Of a stretch of 64,000 bases of DNA, positions 33,380 to 43,526 are shown piece after piece (position 1 is the stretch's first letter; each line of letters opens with the position of its first letter). This DNA comes from Stigmatella erecta. GTDB taxonomy: Bacteria; Myxococcota; Myxococcia; Myxococcales; Myxococcaceae. The DNA lies in contig NZ_FOIJ01000001.1 in assembly GCF_900111745.1 (NCBI RefSeq), forward strand, positions 868,001 through 932,000. Direction: 5' to 3'. Both the position numbers and the translations under genes were made by a program. Under the pieces are notes generated by a model. The model had not been told where the DNA came from. It searched no databases and saw nothing but the letters and a program-made list of their open reading frames with translations.

Positions 33380-33523
33380 ATGTTGTTGGATGCCGCTTCA
33401 TTGCCAGAACAACTCGACTTGTTCCGGCTGACCGACTTCGAGACGACGCTTGTGGGGACGAAGCCATTCGTGGAGGCCGTCCAGCGTCTGGGATTGAGCG
33501 GGATTGATTGCAGAGAACTTCCC
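33380..33523 (+). pseudogene. C-terminal remnant of an Imm11-like (DUF1629) protein
   Basis: The plus-strand frame reads PEQLDLFRLTDFETTLVG, KPFVEAVQRLGLSGID and CREL. This resembles the C-terminal ~45 residues of Imm11 immunity-family proteins, which are numerous in myxobacteria. The frame then runs on without the expected stop into the antisense of the DHDPS gene, and the N-terminal part is absent. It borders the deleted kinase, suggesting a local rearrangement. Confidence 0.4.
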
Positions 33524-33556
33524 ACGCGAAGCCCGGTCTGTCAGATGCAGCGGCCG

Positions 33557-34450
33557 CTACGCGCGCAGCACTTCGAGCGTGACGAGGATCCGCCGCAGAT
33601 CTTCGACCTGCGGGGCTTCCAAGGGGAGCAAGGGCGCACGCAGCGAGCCCACCCGTGTCCCGGTGAGTTCGAGTCCCGCCGAGATGGCACGCGGCAGGCC
33701 GTGCTTCACGATGAACTGCAGCAGGGGAAGCTGGCGGTAGAAGAGCACGCGTGCCCGATCGAGCTCCTTCCGCTCGATCGCCTCGTACAGCTGGACGTTC
33801 AGCTCCGGGATGAGGTGGGGCGCCGCGGTACACCACCCCCGCGCCCCGGCGACGAAGGCCGCGAGCGCCAGCGGGTTGCTGCCGTTGTAAAAGGCCACCT
33901 GCTCACCGGCGAGCTGCACCAGGCGGTGCATCCGGTTCACATCCCCCGTGCTCTCCTTCACCATGGTGACGTTGGGGATCTCCAGAACCTTCGAGATGAC
34001 CTCCGGGGACAGGTCGATTCCTCCGGTCGCCGGGTTGTTGTACAGCGCGATCGGAAGGGAGATGGCCTTCGCCACCGTGTCGAAGTGGCGGAGGATCTCC
34101 GCATCCGTCAGCTTCCAGTAGCTCATCGGGATGATCATCACCGCCGTGGCCCCTACCCGCTCGGCGAAGCGGGCATGGTGGACCGTCCGCTCCGTCGTGA
34201 GGCTCGAGACGCCCACCAAGGTGGGGACGCGCCCAGCGACCTGCTGGACGGTGGTCTCCGTCACGGCCTCACGCTCCTCGTCCGTGAGGTATGGGAGGAC
34301 GCCAGTGCTTCCCAGCGGGGCGATGGCATGCACGCCCGCCTTCACCTGCCGCTCGACCAGCTCGCGCAACAACTCAAGGTTGACGCGGCCGTCCTCCTGG
34401 AAGGGGGTGATGGGGTAGGAGACGATGCCTCGAAGGGGGGCGTTCTTCAT
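33557..34450 (-). CDS. Dihydrodipicolinate synthase-family aldolase
   Basis: The protein has 297 residues and a complete TIM barrel. It has Schiff-base Lys165 (TMVKESTGD), the Tyr of ALYNNP (137), and the GSTGV loop that contacts the pyruvate carboxylate. Residues beyond the pyruvate site differ from housekeeping DapA (e.g. IPMSYW, GSNPLALAAFV). Together with the cupin partner and the MocR regulator, this suggests a catabolic aldolase/lyase for an unknown keto acid. Its ATG overlaps the cupin stop by 4 bp. Confidence 0.85.
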   Translation of the reverse strand: MKNAPLRGIVSYPITPFQEDGRVNLELLRELVERQVKAGVHAIAPLGSTGVLPYLTDEEREAVTETTVQQVAGRVPTLVGVSSLTTERTVHHARFAERVGATAVMIIPMSYWKLTDAEILRHFDTVAKAISLPIALYNNPATGGIDLSPEVISKVLEIPNVTMVKESTGDVNRMHRLVQLAGEQVAFYNGSNPLALAAFVAGARGWCTAAPHLIPELNVQLYEAIERKELDRARVLFYRQLPLLQFIVKHGLPRAISAGLELTGTRVGSLRAPLLPLEAPQVEDLRRILVTLEVLRA

Positions 34451-34947
34451 GACCGCTCCTCGTGGTTCTTGTCGAAGAACTGGTCGCCCCGCTCCGGCAC
34501 CTCCTCGCGCAGCGCGACGCCTCCCATGTTCTGCAGCATGGGAGCGTTCTCGCACGCGAGGTAGCGGGCCACGCCCTTGCCGGTGTTGACGTGGTTGTGC
34601 CACGCCCACACGGGGACGTAGACGGCGTCCCCCTGCTCCCACTCGACGCGCTTGCCCCCCACGTACGAGTACCCCTCGCCTTCGAGGATGAAGAGGACGG
34701 TTTCGTAGGTGTGGCGATGCCGGTTCGAGGACTGGCCCGGATCCAGCCAACCAATCGTCATGCTGAGCGCGTGTGAGGGCAGGTCGACGAAGAAGACGGG
34801 GTGCTTGCGCGCCTTCGAGTACTCCTCCTGCCGCCCGCCCTGTTCCACCTGACGGTGGGCGAGCTTCTCGGGCATGACGACGCGAGGCCGGGGGGGCGTC
34901 TTGTCGAAGTCGGCCGAGTGATACTGGGTGGTTCCTAGGTCTGCCAT
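34447..34947 (-). CDS. Cupin-domain protein (dioxygenase-like)
   Basis: The protein has 166 residues. A single cupin barrel has motif 1 HRHTYETVLFILEGEGYSY, supplying His-His-Glu ligands, and motif 2 around PVWAWHNHVN supplying the third His. Such proteins bind Fe(II) or Mn(II) as ring-cleaving dioxygenases, isomerases or sensors. It is the first gene of the two-gene unit with the DHDPS-family aldolase (4-bp ATGA overlap), divergent from the MocR regulator. The substrate is unknown. Confidence 0.82.
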   Translation of the reverse strand: MADLGTTQYHSADFDKTPPRPRVVMPEKLAHRQVEQGGRQEEYSKARKHPVFFVDLPSHALSMTIGWLDPGQSSNRHRHTYETVLFILEGEGYSYVGGKRVEWEQGDAVYVPVWAWHNHVNTGKGVARYLACENAPMLQNMGGVALREEVPERGDQFFDKNHEERS

Positions 34948-35007
34948 TGGCGGCTCCTCCTGCTTTCTCCGGCGATGTGCCGGACACACCCAGATGAGTA
35001 GCGCTAG

Positions 35008-35054
35008 ACTGGACCCGTGAGAGGAGCCGGTTTCCAGATGACAAGGGGTCCAGT
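35008..35054. promoter_or_regulatory. Inverted repeat ACTGGACCC ... GGGTCCAGT, candidate MocR operator
   Basis: Perfect 9-bp arms lie at 35008-35016 and 35046-35054, spanning the start of the MocR gene and facing the cupin gene. Dimeric MocR regulators bind spaced half-sites in the intergenic region of divergent targets, and CTGGAC-type half-sites are familiar for the family. The right arm lies just inside the chosen coding start. Confidence 0.45.
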
Positions 35055-36477
35055 TGCAAGGCCGTGGCGGTTGGATCTGCCGCTGGAGCCCGACAGCGCC
35101 ACGCCGCTCTACCGCCAGCTCGTCCAGGCCATTGCCCGCGACATCCGCCGAGGAAGGCTGCGCCCAGGAGATGCCCTGCCCGGTACTCGCACGCTCGCCG
35201 AGGAGCTGGGCATCACGCGCAAGGTGGTCGTCACCGCACTCGATGAGCTCGTCTCCCAGGGATGGCTGATCTCGCAGCCCGCGCGTGGGACGTTCGTCTC
35301 CCCTGCCCTTCCGGCCCATGCGGTCGCCGACGCCGAGCCCAGGCGGGCGGAGGTACGCCAAGCTCCCGGGGTGGCAAGGCCCTCTGTCCTCACCTTGAAT
35401 GATGGTTCTCCGGATGCACGCCTCGCGCCCCTGGAAGCCCTCGCGCGGGCGTATCGCAGGGCCCTGCTGCGGCTCTCACGCAAGGGGCTCGGGTATGGAG
35501 ACGCACGCGGTGACGGGGTGCTGCGGGAGGTCCTCTCCTCGTTCCTGAACCAGGCGCGAGGGCTTTCCAGCCGGCCAGAGCAGCTCATCATCACCCGTGG
35601 CAGCCAGATGGCGCTGCTGCTCGCGGGCAAGGCGCTCGTCCGCCCGGGCGAGCTCGTCGCCGTGGAGTCCCCTGGCTACACCCCTGCCTGGGATGCGTTC
35701 CGGTTCGTGGGCGCGGAGTTGTGTCCTGTGCCCGTGGATCATGAGGGGTTGCGGATCGACGCACTGGAGCGGGTGCTCGCGCGTGGGCGGGTTCGTGCGG
35801 TCTACACGACGCCCCACCACCAGTACCCCACGACCGTCTCGCTCTCCGCGGCGCGGCGCCTGGCGCTCCTGGCCCTCGCGGCGAAGCACGGCTTCACCAT
35901 CATCGAGGACGATTACGACTACGAGTACTACTACGCATCGCGTCCGCTGCTGCCCATGGCGAGCACCGGCGAGCTCCGGAGCGTGGTGTACATCGGCTCG
36001 CTCTCGAAGCTGATCGCCCCGGGCATCCGTGTCGGATACCTCGTGGCGAACGAGCAGATTCTCGAGCGGGCGGTGGCGGCACGGGCGACGGTGGACCGGC
36101 AGGGAGAGCCCGCCCTGGAGCGCGCCGTCGCGGAGCTTCTCGAGGACGGCGAGCTTCAACGGCACGCGCGCAAGGCACGCCGGGTGTACGAGGGGCGCCG
36201 GGATCACCTGGTGTCACGCCTGCGGGCCCATCGGCACCTGCGGGAGGTGCTCGAGTTCGATGTGCCCTCCGGGGGACTGGCCCTCTGGCTGAGGGCCCGG
36301 GAAGGGGTGGACGTGGAGGCGTGGAGCCGCCGCGCCGCCGGGCAGGGACTCCTCTTCACGCCCGGCAGTGCGCATGGAGCGGAGCGGCTGGCGCGGCAGG
36401 GCTTTCGCGCTGGATACGCCGCGCTGGAGCCACGGGAGCTGGATGCCGCGGTCACGCTCCTGGGCAAGAGTGCGTAG
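35038..36477 (+). CDS. MocR-family regulator (GntR DNA-binding domain + aminotransferase-like domain)
   Basis: The protein has 479 residues. Residues ~15-90 are a GntR winged helix (ATPLYRQLVQAIARDIRRG, GTRTLAEELGITRKVV). Then follows a fold-type I PLP domain with the PLP Lys in GSLSKLIAPGIRVGY and EDDYDYEYYY around the cofactor Asp. MocR proteins sense PLP adducts of amino acids or amines and regulate adjacent genes. I chose ATG 35038; GTG 35017 would add seven residues. It is divergent from the cupin/DHDPS pair, its likely target. Confidence 0.92.
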   Translation: MTRGPVARPWRLDLPLEPDSATPLYRQLVQAIARDIRRGRLRPGDALPGTRTLAEELGITRKVVVTALDELVSQGWLISQPARGTFVSPALPAHAVADAEPRRAEVRQAPGVARPSVLTLNDGSPDARLAPLEALARAYRRALLRLSRKGLGYGDARGDGVLREVLSSFLNQARGLSSRPEQLIITRGSQMALLLAGKALVRPGELVAVESPGYTPAWDAFRFVGAELCPVPVDHEGLRIDALERVLARGRVRAVYTTPHHQYPTTVSLSAARRLALLALAAKHGFTIIEDDYDYEYYYASRPLLPMASTGELRSVVYIGSLSKLIAPGIRVGYLVANEQILERAVAARATVDRQGEPALERAVAELLEDGELQRHARKARRVYEGRRDHLVSRLRAHRHLREVLEFDVPSGGLALWLRAREGVDVEAWSRRAAGQGLLFTPGSAHGAERLARQGFRAGYAALEPRELDAAVTLLGKSA

Positions 36478-36679
36478 GGCGACGGCCCCGCCCGTCCCGG
36501 GTCTAAGGACCAGCAGACGGACGGAAAGGCGCTCTCATCCATCTCCGGTATCGATGGAAAGCATGAAGACATTGCGGTGTCGAAGCCAGCGCTCGCTCTG
36601 TACTTTGCTTCAACACCCACACGGTGCCGAACCGTCATTACCTCTCTGGGGATGACGTCCCGTGTGAAAGGAACACGCC

Positions 36680-37339
36680 ATGAGCCCTGCATCCCACCCC
36701 GTCCCCGCCCTGCTGGATCCCTCCAATTGCGTCCTCGTGCTGATTGATTTCCAGCCGCAGATGGCGTTCGGGGTGAAGTCCATCGATGGGCAGTTGCTCG
36801 TGAATAACGTCACGGGCCTGGCCAAGGCCGCCCAGGTGTTCAAGGTCCCCACCCTGCTCACCTCGGTGGCGGAGAAGACGTTCAGCGGCCCCACCTTCAG
36901 CCAGATCACCGAGGTGTTCCCCCAGGAGCCCATCATCGACCGGACGACGATGAACACCTGGGAAGACAAGCGGGTGGTCGACGCCATCAAGAAGACGGGC
37001 CGCAAGAAGATTGTCCTCGCCGGGCTCTGGACCGAGGTGTGCATCGCGTTCCCCGCGCTCGACGCGCTCCGGGAGGGCTTCGAGGTCTACGTCGTCGCGG
37101 ACGCCTGCGGCGGCACGAGCCAGGTGGCCCACGATCTGGCCATCCAGCGGGTGGCCCAGGCGGGTGGCACGCCCATCACCTGGCTCCAGTTCCTGCTGGA
37201 GCTCCAGCGGGATTGGGCGCGCCAGGAAACGTACGATCCGGTCAATGCCATCGTGAAGCAGCACGGGGGCACGTACGGCGCGGGCATCACCTACGCGAAG
37301 GCCATGCTCGGCGCGTCGGCGAACGAAGGGAAGCGCTAG
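36680..37339 (+). CDS. Isochorismatase-family (YcaC-like) hydrolase
   Basis: The protein has 219 residues. The Asp of VLVLIDFQPQMAFG, a Lys in the middle region and the Cys of LWTEVCIAFPALDA make the D-K-C catalytic triad of cysteine hydrolases. The LTSVAEKTFSGP and DRTTMNTWED segments match YcaC-like proteins, whose physiological substrates are poorly known. GAAAGGAACACGCC precedes the ATG. It is the first gene of a four-gene plus-strand cluster and is followed after 3 bp by an amidohydrolase. Confidence 0.88.
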   Translation: MSPASHPVPALLDPSNCVLVLIDFQPQMAFGVKSIDGQLLVNNVTGLAKAAQVFKVPTLLTSVAEKTFSGPTFSQITEVFPQEPIIDRTTMNTWEDKRVVDAIKKTGRKKIVLAGLWTEVCIAFPALDALREGFEVYVVADACGGTSQVAHDLAIQRVAQAGGTPITWLQFLLELQRDWARQETYDPVNAIVKQHGGTYGAGITYAKAMLGASANEGKR

Positions 37340-37342
37340 ACC

Positions 37343-39160
37343 ATGGTCCCCGCGAACCTCATCCTCAAGAACGGCCGCATCTTCACCGGCGACACGCGGA
37401 AGCCCAGCGCGTCCGCCGTCGCCATCACGGACGGCCGCATCTCCACCCTCGGCGGTGAACCGGACGTCATGGCCCTGCGCGGCGCGGCCACCCAGGTCAT
37501 TGACCTGGAGGGCCGCACCGTCATCCCGGGGCTCATCGACTCCCACATCCACACCATCCGGGGAGGGCTGAACTTCAATCTGGAGCTTCGCTGGGATGGG
37601 GTTCCCTCGCTCGCGGATGCCCTGCGCAAGCTCCGCGCGCAGGCACAGCGGACGCCTCCGCCCCAATGGGTGCGGGTGGTCGGCGGCTGGAACGAGTTCC
37701 AGTTCGCCGAGCGGCGATTGCCCACCCTGGAAGAGATCAACGCGGCGGCCCCCGAGACGCCCGTCTTCATCCTGTACCTGTACGGCCTGGCGTTCCTCAA
37801 TGGCGCCGCGCTGCGCGCCGTGGGCTACACGCGCGACACGCCCAATCCTCCGGGAGGCGAAATCCAGCGCGACCGGCAGGGCAACCCCACGGGCATGCTC
37901 ATCGCCAAGCCCAACGCCGCCATCCTCTACGCCACCCTCGCCAAGGGCCCGAAGCTCTCCCACGAGGACCAGGTCAACTCGACCCGGCACTTCATGCGGG
38001 AGCTCAACCGCCTGGGGCTGACGAGCGTCATCGACGCGGGCGGCGGGTTCCAGAACTACCCCGACGACTACCAGGTGGTCGAATCCCTGCACCGCCAGGG
38101 GCAGCTGTCCGTGCGGATCGCCTACAACCTCTTCACCCAGCGGCCCAAGCAGGAGATTGAGGACTTCCGCAAGTGGACGGGCATGGTCCGCCCCGGCCAG
38201 GGCGATGCCTTCTACCGGATGAACGGGGCGGGCGAGATGCTCGTCTTCTCCGCCGCCGACTTCGAGGACTTCCTGGAGCCCCGGCCCGAACTTGCCGCCT
38301 CGCTCGAAGAGGAGCTGGAGACGGTGGTCCGGCACCTCGCCGAGCACCGCTGGCCCTTCCGGCTGCACGCCACCTACGACGAGTCCATCAGCCGCTTCCT
38401 GGACGTCTTCGAGAAGGTGAATCGGGACGTGCCCTTCCAGGGGCTGCGGTGGTGGTTCGATCACGCGGAGACCATCACCCCCCGGAATCTGGAGCGCACC
38501 CGGGCGCTCGGCGGCGGCATCGCCGTCCAGGACCGGATGGCCTTCCAGGGCGAGCACTTCATCGCCCGGTATGGCGCGGATGCTGCGGCCCACTCCCCGC
38601 CCATCCGGCGCATGCTCGACCTGGGGATTCCCGTCGGCGCGGGCACCGATGCGACGCGCGTGTCCAGCTACAACCCCTGGGTCTCGCTGTACTGGCTCGT
38701 CACGGGCAAGACGGTCGGGGGCGCCGCGCTGTACCCGTCCTCCAACCGGATGAGCCGGGAAGAGGCGCTCCGGCTCTACACCGCCGGCAGCGCCTGGTTC
38801 TCCGGCGAGGATCAGGACAAGGGCACCCTCTCCGAAGGCAGGTTCGCCGACCTCGCGGTGCTCTCCGCCGACTACTTCTCCGTCCCCGAGGAGGAGATCA
38901 AACAGCTCCAGTCGGTCCTCACCGTGGTCGATGGAAAGGTGGTCTACGGCGCGGGCAAGTTCGGTCCCCTGGCGCCTCCCCTTCCCCCCGTGAGCCCGGG
39001 CTGGTCTCCGGTCGCGGGCACTGGAGGCCTCTCGGGACCGTCGGCCTCCCCTGCGCACGCCCACGCCCACGCCCATGCCCATACCCACGTTCACGCGTCC
39101 CCTGTCGCGCACGGTGCCCTCTGGGGCAGCGGGAGCGGCTGCGATTGCTTCGTGTTCTGA
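37343..39160 (+). CDS. Amidohydrolase-family metal-dependent hydrolase with a His-rich C-terminal tail
   Basis: The protein has 605 residues of YtcJ type. VIPGLIDSHIHTIRGG gives the HxH metal ligands, RLHATYDESI and WWFDHAETI give later His, and VGAGTDATR gives the metal/catalytic Asp. It should hydrolyse an amide or cyclic C-N bond. The last ~60 residues are unusual: a Pro/Gly linker, then AHAHAHAHAHTHVH and finally CDCF, likely a nickel/zinc/copper-binding tail. It starts 3 bp after the isochorismatase-like gene, so the two probably act on one compound. Confidence 0.85.
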   Translation: MVPANLILKNGRIFTGDTRKPSASAVAITDGRISTLGGEPDVMALRGAATQVIDLEGRTVIPGLIDSHIHTIRGGLNFNLELRWDGVPSLADALRKLRAQAQRTPPPQWVRVVGGWNEFQFAERRLPTLEEINAAAPETPVFILYLYGLAFLNGAALRAVGYTRDTPNPPGGEIQRDRQGNPTGMLIAKPNAAILYATLAKGPKLSHEDQVNSTRHFMRELNRLGLTSVIDAGGGFQNYPDDYQVVESLHRQGQLSVRIAYNLFTQRPKQEIEDFRKWTGMVRPGQGDAFYRMNGAGEMLVFSAADFEDFLEPRPELAASLEEELETVVRHLAEHRWPFRLHATYDESISRFLDVFEKVNRDVPFQGLRWWFDHAETITPRNLERTRALGGGIAVQDRMAFQGEHFIARYGADAAAHSPPIRRMLDLGIPVGAGTDATRVSSYNPWVSLYWLVTGKTVGGAALYPSSNRMSREEALRLYTAGSAWFSGEDQDKGTLSEGRFADLAVLSADYFSVPEEEIKQLQSVLTVVDGKVVYGAGKFGPLAPPLPPVSPGWSPVAGTGGLSGPSASPAHAHAHAHAHTHVHASPVAHGALWGSGSGCDCFVF

Positions 39161-39194
39161 GCCAGCCACGGTGGCTCACGGAAAGGAAACGGCC

Positions 39195-39755
39195 ATGGAA
39201 GTGCTGAAGCTCGACAGAACGGCCCCCCAGCCCGTCAAGATCGTGTTGGAGCGGCGCATCAAGCCCGGCACCCAACCGGCCTTCGAGCAGTGGGTCCAGG
39301 CGCTGATGAAGACCGCGTCCGGGAACCCCGCCCTGCAGGGCTCGAGCGTGTTCAAGGCAGGCGAAGGGGACTACTTCATCCTCTTGCGCTTCGAGAGCCA
39401 GGGCGCCCTGGATGCGTGGCAGGCCCTGCCCGAGGTCGTGGAGCTGCTCCGCGCGGGAGATGCGCTCGCCACCCCCCTGGAGCCCCCCGCCGTCCGCACC
39501 GGCCTGGAGACCTGGTTCACCGTGCCGGGGATGAGCCCGCGCGCGGTGCCCCCCAAGTGGAAGATGGCCCTCGTGACGTGGCTGGCCCTGCTGCCCCAGG
39601 CACTCATCCTGGGCATGCTGATTCCCAAGACGCTCCCCCGCTTCGTGGCCGTCTCGCTCTCGACGGCCCTCCCCGTGGCGGCGCTCACCTGGTTCATCAT
39701 GCCCCGGCTGACCGGGCTCCTCTCGCGGTGGCTGTACGGCCCCGCGAAGCGCTGA
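39195..39755 (+). CDS. Antibiotic-biosynthesis-monooxygenase (ABM) domain membrane protein
   Basis: The protein has 186 residues. Residues ~12-95 have the dimeric ferredoxin-like ABM fold (VKIVLERRIKPGTQPAFEQW, YFILLRFESQGALDAW). Two transmembrane helices follow (ALVTWLALLPQALILGML and VAVSLSTALPVAALTWFIM). This fused form is common as a quinol/aldehyde-linked accessory protein of unknown chemistry. GGAAAGGAAACGG precedes the ATG. It lies 34 bp after the amidohydrolase. Confidence 0.82.
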   Translation: MEVLKLDRTAPQPVKIVLERRIKPGTQPAFEQWVQALMKTASGNPALQGSSVFKAGEGDYFILLRFESQGALDAWQALPEVVELLRAGDALATPLEPPAVRTGLETWFTVPGMSPRAVPPKWKMALVTWLALLPQALILGMLIPKTLPRFVAVSLSTALPVAALTWFIMPRLTGLLSRWLYGPAKR

Positions 39756-39795
39756 ATCCGGCGCCTTGCCCCGGAGATCGCATCATGATGGCGGC

Positions 39796-40725
39796 ATGTT
39801 CGACGCCATCACCCTGGATCAGCTCCGCACCTTCGTGGCCGTCGTCGATGAAGGCAGTTTCTCGGCGGCGGGCCGCAAGCTCCGGCGCGTCCAGTCCGCG
39901 GTGAGCCACGCCATGGCGAACCTCGAGACGCAGCTGGGCGTTCAACTCTGGGACCGCTCGACCAAGATTCCGACGCTCACCGGTGAGGGGACCGTGCTGC
40001 TCGCGGCCGCCCGGCGCATCTGCGCCGACGTCGACGCCTTCAAGCGCATGGCCGATGGCTTCGTCGAGGGGCTCGAGTCCAGCATCGCCCTGGCGGTCGA
40101 TGCCCTGTTGCCCGTCCGGGCCCTGGTGGATCTCTGCCGGGAGTTCTCGGCGAAGTTCCCCAGCGTGCAGCTTCGCCTGTACACGGACACGCTGTCGGCC
40201 GTGTCGGAGCTCGTGCTGGAGGGCACCTGCCAGATCGGCGTGGTGGGCCCGGCGGCACAGACGCAGGGGCTCGAACGCCAGCACCTCAGCACGGTCCGGA
40301 TGGTCCCCGTCGCCGCCAAGCACCACCCGCTCGCGCAGCTCCAGGGCCCCGTGCCCACCCAGGTCCTCGCCGAGTACGTCAACATCGTGCTGAGCGAACG
40401 GGGCGGCTCCCGCCAGACGGCGGATCAGGGCCTGCTCTCCTCCAACGTGTGGCGCGTGGCGGACCTCCACACCAAGCACGCCTTCCTCCGGGCCGGCCTG
40501 GGCTGGGGCAACATGCCGGAGCACCTGGTCCTGGAGGAGCTCGCCAGCGGCCAGCTGGTGCGCCTGCGGCCCGCCGCCTGGGGAGAGGACCAGTGGGTGC
40601 TCTCGCTCTCGCTCGTGTACCGGCCGGATCTCGCCAAGGGCCCCGCCACGCGCTGGCTGCTGGAGCGCATGGCGGAGCTGTGCCTGCGCGACATCGGGCC
40701 CCCGCAGCCGGGCCCTTCCCCCTGA
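39796..40725 (+). CDS. LysR-family transcriptional regulator
   Basis: The protein has 309 residues. The N-terminal helix-turn-helix LRTFVAVVDEGSFSAAGRKLRRVQSAVSHAMANLE is canonical, and a periplasmic-binding-protein-like effector domain follows (SSIALAVDALLPV, LVLEGTCQIGVVG). The start is ATG 39796, at the usual distance from the HTH. Being last in the four-gene cluster and codirectional, it probably regulates the upstream hydrolase/monooxygenase genes. Confidence 0.92.
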   Translation: MFDAITLDQLRTFVAVVDEGSFSAAGRKLRRVQSAVSHAMANLETQLGVQLWDRSTKIPTLTGEGTVLLAAARRICADVDAFKRMADGFVEGLESSIALAVDALLPVRALVDLCREFSAKFPSVQLRLYTDTLSAVSELVLEGTCQIGVVGPAAQTQGLERQHLSTVRMVPVAAKHHPLAQLQGPVPTQVLAEYVNIVLSERGGSRQTADQGLLSSNVWRVADLHTKHAFLRAGLGWGNMPEHLVLEELASGQLVRLRPAAWGEDQWVLSLSLVYRPDLAKGPATRWLLERMAELCLRDIGPPQPGPSP

Positions 40726-40734
40726 AAAGACAGC

Positions 40735-40770
40735 GGCCCGGGCCTGCGCCATGAGCGCGGGCACCGGGCC
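40735..40770. terminator. GC-rich hairpin between convergent lysR-type and ndk genes
   Basis: ggcccgggcctgcgc and gcgcgggcaccgggcc form an imperfect ~14-bp stem around 4-5 unpaired bases between converging stops. No T-tract is present, so its function as an intrinsic terminator is uncertain. Confidence 0.3.
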
Positions 40771-40795
40771 GGACGTCCTACTCCAGAAGCGTGGA

Positions 40796-41233
40796 CTACT
40801 TCTGGTGCGTGTACGCGTGGATCTCGGTCTCGCGGAAGAAGTACGCGATCTCGTTCTTCGCGTTCTCCAGGCTGTCCGAGCCGTGCACCGTGTTCTTGTC
40901 GATGCTGGTGGCGAAGTCCTTGCGGATGGTGCCCGCGGCGGCCTGCGCCGGGTTGGTGGCGCCCATCAGGTCACGGTTGGCCAGCACCGCGTTCTCGCCC
41001 TCCAGCACCATGAGCACCACGGGGCCGGAGATCATGAAGCTGACCAGGTCCTTGAAGAAGGGCCGGGCCTTGTGGACAGCATAGAAGCCCTCGGCCTGGG
41101 CCTGGGACAGGTGCTGCAGGCGGATGGCGATGGGCTTCAGGCCCTTCTCCTCGAAGCGGGAGATGATCTTCCCGATGACGCCCTTCTCCAGTCCGTCCGG
41201 CTTGATGATGGACAGCGTACGCTCGATGGCCAT
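40796..41233 (-). CDS. ndk: Nucleoside diphosphate kinase
   Basis: The protein has 145 residues. [20 protein letters not shown] is the family N-terminus, and the phospho-acceptor His lies in [12 protein letters not shown]. It equilibrates NTP pools. It sits 39 bp downstream of sucD: succinyl-CoA synthetase makes NTP, and Ndk is commonly coupled to it, which fits cotranscription. Confidence 0.97.
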   Translation of the reverse strand: MAIERTLSIIKPDGLEKGVIGKIISRFEEKGLKPIAIRLQHLSQAQAEGFYAVHKARPFFKDLVSFMISGPVVLMVLEGENAVLANRDLMGATNPAQAAAGTIRKDFATSIDKNTVHGSDSLENAKNEIAYFFRETEIHAYTHQK

Positions 41234-41272
41234 GTTCGTGGTCCTCGTATCTCGTGCTTGAGTAAAAAACGG

Positions 41273-42172
41273 TTAGCGCTTCTTCGGAGGCCCGCGCTTG
41301 ACGGCCTCCTGGAGCGTGGTGCCCAGCTCGGCGGGGCTCGCGGCCATCAGGAAGCCCGCGGCCTCCATGGCCTTCATCTTCTCGGCGGCCGTGCCCTGAC
41401 CACCGGAGATGATGGCGCCCGCGTGGCCCATGCGCTTGCCCGGGGGAGCGGACTGGCCGGCGATGAAGCCCGCGATGGGCTTGGTGAACTCCTTGGCCAC
41501 GTACTTGGCGGCGTCTTCCTCCGCCGTGCCGCCGATCTCGCCGATCATGATGACCGCGTCGGTCTCGGGGTCGGCGTTGAAGAGCTTCAGCACGTCCACG
41601 AAGTTGGTGCCGTTGACCGGATCACCGCCGATGCCCACCGCGGTGGACTGGCCCAGGCCCAGCTGGGTGAGCTGGTACACGGCCTCGTACGTCAGCGTGC
41701 CCGAGCGCGACACCACGCCGATGCGGCCCGGCTTGTGGATGTGGCCCGGCATGATGCCGATCTTGCACTTGGCCTCGGGGGTGATGACGCCCGGGCAGTT
41801 CGGCCCGATGAGGCGCACGCCCGGCTTGCCTTCCAGGTAGCGCTTGGCGCGCACCATGTCGTTGACGGGGATGCCCTCGGTGATGGTGATGATGAGGGAG
41901 ATGCCCGCGTCCGCGGCCTCCATGATGGAGTCGGCGGCGAAGGGGGGCGGCACAAAGAGGACCGAGGTGTTCGCCCCGGTCTGCTTCACCGCGTCCGCCA
42001 CCGTGTTGAAGACGGGCACCTTGCCCTCGAAGTCGGTGCCGCCCTTGCCGGGGGTGACGCCGCCGACGAGCTTGGTGCCGTACTCCAGCATCTGCTTCGA
42101 GTGGAACGAACCGGCCGAGCCCGTGATGCCTTGGCAGAGGACCTTCGTATCGTGATTGACGAGGATGCTCAT
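41273..42172 (-). CDS. sucD: Succinyl-CoA synthetase alpha subunit
   Basis: The protein has 299 residues. The CoA-binding Rossmann domain ([18 protein letters not shown]) and the ligase domain with the phosphorylated His in [13 protein letters not shown] are complete. With SucC it converts succinyl-CoA to succinate with substrate-level phosphorylation. It follows sucC by 42 bp. Confidence 0.97.
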   Translation of the reverse strand: MSILVNHDTKVLCQGITGSAGSFHSKQMLEYGTKLVGGVTPGKGGTDFEGKVPVFNTVADAVKQTGANTSVLFVPPPFAADSIMEAADAGISLIITITEGIPVNDMVRAKRYLEGKPGVRLIGPNCPGVITPEAKCKIGIMPGHIHKPGRIGVVSRSGTLTYEAVYQLTQLGLGQSTAVGIGGDPVNGTNFVDVLKLFNADPETDAVIMIGEIGGTAEEDAAKYVAKEFTKPIAGFIAGQSAPPGKRMGHAGAIISGGQGTAAEKMKAMEAAGFLMAASPAELGTTLQEAVKRGPPKKR

Positions 42173-42214
42173 GGCTTCCTTAAAGGGGTGTGGGTGTCGG
42201 AAGAGGCGCGCGGA

Positions 42215-43375
<1,161 letters not shown>

Positions 43376-43526
43376 CGAGGCTCCGGGTGATGGCGACGAC
43401 CTTAGGCGTCAGTGGGGGCTGCCTCTTCTCGCAATACGCGCCAGAGTGCAAGAACGTTTACATTCCGGAGAGGCCAGCCACGGGGGGTTGTAAAACAGAC
43501 GGCGCAACCGCGTAAACGGCCCGGCC

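Noticed and set aside
36478-36679. Possible small gene or riboswitch in the 202-bp gap before the isochorismatase-like gene
   Set aside because: No consistent frame, stem series or known aptamer core could be read.
39055-39090. Short tandem DNA repeat cacgcc/catgcc
   Set aside because: It is the in-frame coding of the Ala-His tail of the amidohydrolase, with synonymous variation, so a protein feature and not an independent DNA repeat.
36638-39169. 843-codon open frame antisense to the isochorismatase/amidohydrolase genes
   Set aside because: Composition (Arg/Gly/Val/Asp-rich, no domain) is that of an antisense shadow in high-GC DNA; the sense frames carry clear enzyme motifs.
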